From positions 1 through 64,000 of the forward strand of contig CALZMQ010000029.1 in the NCBI GenBank assembly GCA_945788625.1: a stretch of 64,000 nt of DNA. Direction: 5' to 3'. This stretch comes from an uncultured Woeseiaceae bacterium. Lineage in GTDB: Bacteria > Pseudomonadota > Gammaproteobacteria > Steroidobacterales > Woeseiaceae. Positions 61,195-64,000 of this stretch are shown here, one piece after another. The notes under the pieces were generated by a model that was not told the origin of the DNA, did no database searches, and was given only the letters and a program-made list of their open reading frames with translations. The first letter of the stretch is position 1; the number at the start of each line of letters is the position of its first letter. The translations under genes and the position numbers were made by a program.

Positions 61195-61539
61195 CGCGGC
61201 GTCGCCGCCGAGCAATTTGGGTAAGCACCAAGGCGACAAGGGCAGCAAGTCGTCCTATCAGACCCAAAACGACACCTGCCTTGCACAAACCCACGCAAAT
61301 CGCACCTCGAAAATTCGCAAATTTCGGTCCGAAGCTGTAAGACGCTGATTTACAATCGGATCACAAATCAGGACAGACAACTCCGATTCGAGCATGGAAT
61401 TAATTTCGACGATTTGGGATTTCGTCAAGCCAAGAACCAGAACCAGTAGCTACGTAGTAGGACCCGTATAACCTCTGCCCTGAGCAAAGGTGGGTCAGGC
61501 GTTTCGGCGCCTGCGACACCACAGACAGAGATATCGCAA
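61195..61539. other. Gap before the mosaic pckG fragment
   Basis: This 345-base stretch has a partial hairpin CTGATTT/AAATCAG at 61345-61371 and, from 61462, the 5' flank that is duplicated from upstream of pckG. No credible gene, tRNA or insertion-sequence end is seen in 61195-61461. Confidence 0.4.
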
Positions 61540-61801
61540 ATGACGACCAAGCTAGCGACGTTGCAATCCTGGGTCGACCAGGTGGCGACCCACGCCCAGC
61601 CCGATTCCATTCACTGGTGCGACGGCTCCGAGGCCGAATATCAGCAACTCGTTCAACGGATGCGCGCAATCAACCCCGAATCCGGCTATTTCGGCGTGGT
61701 CCCCGGCACCAACCCGAAGACCAACGAGCAGGCGTACACGCACTGCTACCTGCATCGCTCGGACCCGAACGACGTTGCACGTGTCGAGCCGCTGACCTAC
61801 G
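61462..61801 (+). repeat. Partial duplicate of the pckG 5' region (copy A, mosaic)
   Basis: This segment corresponds to 62334-62640 at high but imperfect identity. Bases 61462-61660 align without gaps to 62334-62532 (offset 872), and 61726-61801 aligns to 62565-62640 (offset 839). The 65 bases in between (61661-61725) are identical to 63274-63338 of the intact pckG, replacing 32 bases. The net change is +33, so the reading frame is preserved. Confidence 0.85.
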
Positions 61802-61908
61802 GGATCGCATACTGCAATCGCTCCACGCGACCGTATAATTATGAATACAACGCCCCCCATTCAAGTGAATTACGCGGCGCACATAGAATAAAGGAGGGTC
61901 TGGCATGA
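61540..61908 (+). CDS. Mosaic pckG fragment, 122-residue open frame
   Basis: The first 43 residues follow PckG (MTTKLATLQSWVDQVATHAQ versus MTTTLAALQSWVDQVATQTQ), including SIHWCDGSEAEYQQLV. The next 21 residues (RAINPESGYFGVVPGTNPKTN) are those found near residues 288-309 of the full protein. The following stretch resumes near residue 53 (CYLHRSDPNDVARVE). After residue 87 the sequence is unrelated and ends GLA. It lacks the GTP- and PEP-binding motifs, so it cannot be an enzyme. The stop overlaps the start of the next gene as ATGA, which suggests translation coupling. It may be a remnant, or a short protein adopted as a leader for the downstream gene. Confidence 0.5.
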   Translation: MTTKLATLQSWVDQVATHAQPDSIHWCDGSEAEYQQLVQRMRAINPESGYFGVVPGTNPKTNEQAYTHCYLHRSDPNDVARVEPLTYGIAYCNRSTRPYNYEYNAPHSSELRGAHRIKEGLA

Positions 61909-62159
61909 AGAATCTCTGGGAGCTTCTCCTAACGTATTTGACCGAAAGAGGCAGTTTGATTGAACGTCTAACTCGCGCGGTCATTGTATTGCTCCGCGAA
62001 AAACCCGTTCAATCGCTTGTTGCCGTTACGCTGAGCGCTACACCGGCAGTTTTTTTGGTTTTGTCCCAGAATCGTCTTCCGCAGACAGGTGAACTCGCGT
62101 TTGTAACTTTTGCGGGACTAACGTGGGCCGCTCTTTTCCTGTATCGGTGCGAGAAATGA
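61905..62159 (+). CDS. Small membrane protein of unknown function in the insert
   Basis: The protein has 84 residues with ATG at 61905 and a good GGAGGG ribosome site about six bases upstream. Two hydrophobic segments (about 37-54 and 64-80) suggest two membrane crossings with a basic N-terminal third. The base composition is visibly AT-richer than its surroundings. It is coupled by ATGA overlap to the mosaic pckG frame. No family is recognised. Confidence 0.5.
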   Translation: MKNLWELLLTYLTERGSLIERLTRAVIVLLREKPVQSLVAVTLSATPAVFLVLSQNRLPQTGELAFVTFAGLTWAALFLYRCEK

Positions 62160-62302
62160 CTCAACTTCATGCACTCTGTACATCATTCGCACAATGTCAA
62201 ATGCAGACGCTTATTCGTGCCAATTTCAGGTGGGATGCAAAACTACCGCGCTGGTCGCACTGTTTACTGCGGCCCATTCCGTCGAAATACGCATCGTATA
62301 TA

Positions 62303-62328
62303 GGCGTTTTCAACTAATGCAAAACGCC
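62303..62328. repeat. Perfect hairpin ahead of pckG
   Basis: GGCGTTTT (62303-62310) and AAAACGCC (62321-62328) pair around a ten-base loop, just upstream of the -10-like TATAAT at 62338. It could end transcripts from the insert or be a regulator site for pckG. Copy A has no counterpart to it. Confidence 0.35.
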
Positions 62329-62333
62329 GCGGT

Positions 62334-62640
62334 ACCCGTATAATCTCACCCCCGAGCCAAGGTAAGCTAGGCGTTTTGGCGCCTGCGACATTTCATACAG
62401 AGATATCCTCAATGACGACCACGTTAGCGGCGTTGCAATCCTGGGTCGACCAGGTGGCGACCCAGACTCAGCCCGATTCCATTCACTGGTGCGACGGCTC
62501 CGAGGCCGAATACCAGCAACTCGTTAAACTGATGCTCGCAGACGGCACGCTGACCAAGCTCAACGAGAAGACCTACCCGAACTGCTACCTGCATCGCTCG
62601 GACCCCAACGACGTTGCCCGCGTCGAGCATCTGACCTACG
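62334..62640 (+). repeat. pckG promoter and 5' coding region (copy B, parental)
   Basis: This is the partner of 61462-61801. It contains the TATAAT hexamer at 62338 (TATAAC in copy A) and the pckG start. Coding continues past the repeat as a normal PEP carboxykinase, which makes this the parental copy. Confidence 0.8.
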
Positions 62641-64000
62641 TGTGTACCGAAGACGAGGACGACGCCGGACAGAACAACAACTGGATGAACCCTGCAGACG
62701 CGCACGCCAGGATGGTCGGGCTATTCGAGGGCTGTATGCGCGGCCGCACGATGTACGTCATTCCCTATTGCATGGGCCCGATCGGCTCGTGCTTTGCCCG
62801 TTGTGGCGTCGAGATTACAGACAGCCCCTATGTCGTCATCAACATGAAGTTGATGACTCGAATGGGCAGCCAGGCATTGGAACGCATTGAAAAGGAAGGC
62901 ACTTTCGTAAGAGGCCTGCATTCGACCGGGGAACTGGACCCGGAACGCCGCTTCATCGTGCACTTTCCCGAAGAGCGGTCGATCATGAGCTACGGCTCGG
63001 GCTATGGCGGAAATGCACTGCTCGGCAAGAAGTGCCATGCGCTGCGTATTGCCAGCTACCAGGCGCGCGAGGAAGGCTGGCTCGCCGAACATATGCTGAT
63101 AGTCGGTCTCGAAAGCCCGGAAGGCGCCGTGCACTACATCGCCTGCGCGTTTCCATCGGCCTGCGGCAAGACAAACCTGGCCATGCTGATTCCGCCCGAA
63201 GAACTGCACGACTGGAAAGTCTGGACCCTGGGCGACGATATCGCCTGGTTGCACCCGGACGATACCGGCAAGTTGCGCGCAATCAACCCCGAATCCGGCT
63301 ATTTCGGCGTGGTCCCCGGCACCAACCCGAAGACCAACAAAAACGCCTACGACATGATCACTCACGATACCATCTTCACCAACGTTGCCACGACGGCGGA
63401 CAATGAACCCTGGTGGGAAGGCAAGAAAGAGGGTACGCCGGCCAAGGACTGGCAGGGACGTGACTACGACGCTGCAAACGGTCCGGCGGCACACCCGAAT
63501 TCGCGGTTCACGGTCGCTGCAACCAACAACCGTGCCTATTCCAACCTTTGCGACGCGCCGGAGGGCGTACCGATTTCCGCGATCGTGTTCGGCGGGCGCC
63601 GCAAGAACGTGGCACCGCTGGTCTACGAGGCGAAGAGCTGGGAGCACGGCGTGCTGGTCGGTGCCGGCACGGCATCGGAGACAACGGCAGCGATGGTCGG
63701 TGAAGTGGGCGTCATTCGCCGCGATCCGATGGCCATGAAACCGTTCTGTGGCTACAACTTCGGTGACTACTTCGCACACTGGTTGTCGTTCAGGGAGCGC
63801 ACGACCCACCTGCCGAAAATATTTCACGTCAACTGGTTCCGCCAGCATGAAAACGGCGAGTTCATGTGGCCGGGCTTCGGCGAGAACCTGCGGGTATTGC
63901 AGTGGATCATCGATCGTTGCGAGCACCGTGCCGACGCACAGGAAACGCCAATCGGGTTCCTGCCACATCCCTGTGACATCGATACCAAAGATCTCGATAT
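62412..64000 (+). CDS. pckG: Phosphoenolpyruvate carboxykinase (GTP), C-terminus outside window
   Basis: About 529 codons of an expected 600-610 are present. Conserved features of GTP-type PEPCK are YVIPYCMGP, the P-loop with active-site Cys in PSACGKTNLAM (about 247-257), the kinase-2 metal site GDDIAWL, and the guanine-binding text FCGYNFGDYF-like residues near 440. It converts oxaloacetate and GTP to PEP, GDP and CO2 in gluconeogenesis. The start at ATG 62412 has a weak ribosome site. The 65-base internal segment 63274-63338 recurs in the mosaic fragment upstream. The gene runs off the end of the window with no damage seen. Confidence 0.95.
   Translation, partial: MTTTLAALQSWVDQVATQTQPDSIHWCDGSEAEYQQLVKLMLADGTLTKLNEKTYPNCYLHRSDPNDVARVEHLTYVCTEDEDDAGQNNNWMNPADAHARMVGLFEGCMRGRTMYVIPYCMGPIGSCFARCGVEITDSPYVVINMKLMTRMGSQALERIEKEGTFVRGLHSTGELDPERRFIVHFPEERSIMSYGSGYGGNALLGKKCHALRIASYQAREEGWLAEHMLIVGLESPEGAVHYIACAFPSACGKTNLAMLIPPEELHDWKVWTLGDDIAWLHPDDTGKLRAINPESGYFGVVPGTNPKTNKNAYDMITHDTIFTNVATTADNEPWWEGKKEGTPAKDWQGRDYDAANGPAAHPNSRFTVAATNNRAYSNLCDAPEGVPISAIVFGGRRKNVAPLVYEAKSWEHGVLVGAGTASETTAAMVGEVGVIRRDPMAMKPFCGYNFGDYFAHWLSFRERTTHLPKIFHVNWFRQHENGEFMWPGFGENLRVLQWIIDRCEHRADAQETPIGFLPHPCDIDTKDLD

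Noticed and set aside
61195..61539. tRNA, attachment site or integron attC site near the pckG insert
   Set aside because: No TpsiC-type motif or cloverleaf and no typical attC core sites were seen; the flanks are copies of the pckG region.
62194..62343. A 49-residue open frame (starting MSNADAYS) between the insert and pckG
   Set aside because: It has no ribosome site, ends inside the pckG -10 hexamer and spans the hairpin at 62303; most likely non-coding.
1..64000. CRISPR arrays, rRNA genes, insertion sequences
   Set aside because: No regularly spaced repeats, rRNA-like sequence, transposase or terminal inverted repeats were recognised.

Overview
The window reads as a chromosomal segment of a polarly flagellated gammaproteobacterium, probably marine. 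The evidence is Pseudomonas/Vibrio-type flagellar gene order, a FleQ-FleSR-FliA regulatory hierarchy, FlhF/FlhG pole-and-number control, a PomA/PomB-type (sodium-type) stator and a GTP-type PEP carboxykinase. I cannot name the species; a Woeseia/Xanthomonadales-like lineage is only a guess.

Layout. 1-1475: 5' part of a membrane-anchored sigma-54 activator (minus strand). 1787-3210: a degenerate receiver protein and an HDOD protein behind a sigma-54 promoter. 3297-14031 (minus): an MSHA-like type IV pilus / type II secretion-like locus with secretin, assembly ATPase, inner-membrane platform proteins and pilins. 14173-15186: potassium channel. 15188-16623 (minus): a FleQ-family activator split into two overlapping frames. 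17035-20468 (plus): diguanylate cyclase, PomA, PomB and a PilZ protein. 20590-58031 (minus): one almost unbroken flagellar cluster in the order flgBCDEFGHIJKL-fliC-flaG-fliDST-fleQ(frameshifted)-fleSR-fliEFGHIJK-fliLMNOPQR-flhB-flhA-flhF-flhG-fliA, then two small proteins and a second HDOD protein. 58366-60296 (plus): flgA, flgM, flgN and an unusual CsrA-like gene. 60376-61194: a lipoprotein. 61462-62640: a duplicated, mosaic fragment of pckG flanking an AT-richer two-gene insert. 62412-64000: the intact pckG, cut by the window end.

Regulation visible in the DNA. Close sigma-54 (-24/-12) promoters precede the receiver/HDOD pair, fliL, fleS and flgB. Sigma-28 (FliA) promoters precede fliC, flgM, pomA, flgA, the diguanylate cyclase gene and (inside flgJ) flgK. 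Sigma-28-like sites also lie ahead of the pilus secretin gene and the first pilin gene, so the pilus-like machine may belong to the late flagellar regulon. C-di-GMP could link the parts: a GGDEF enzyme, a PilZ protein, a MshE-type ATPase with the c-di-GMP-binding MshEN motifs, and FleQ-family regulators.

Most notable oddities: both FleQ-family genes are interrupted; pckG has a mosaic partial duplicate; the flagellar-linked CsrA carries an insertion of about 17 residues; and the pilus locus carries FliA-type promoters. No CRISPR array, rRNA, tRNA or insertion sequence was recognised.
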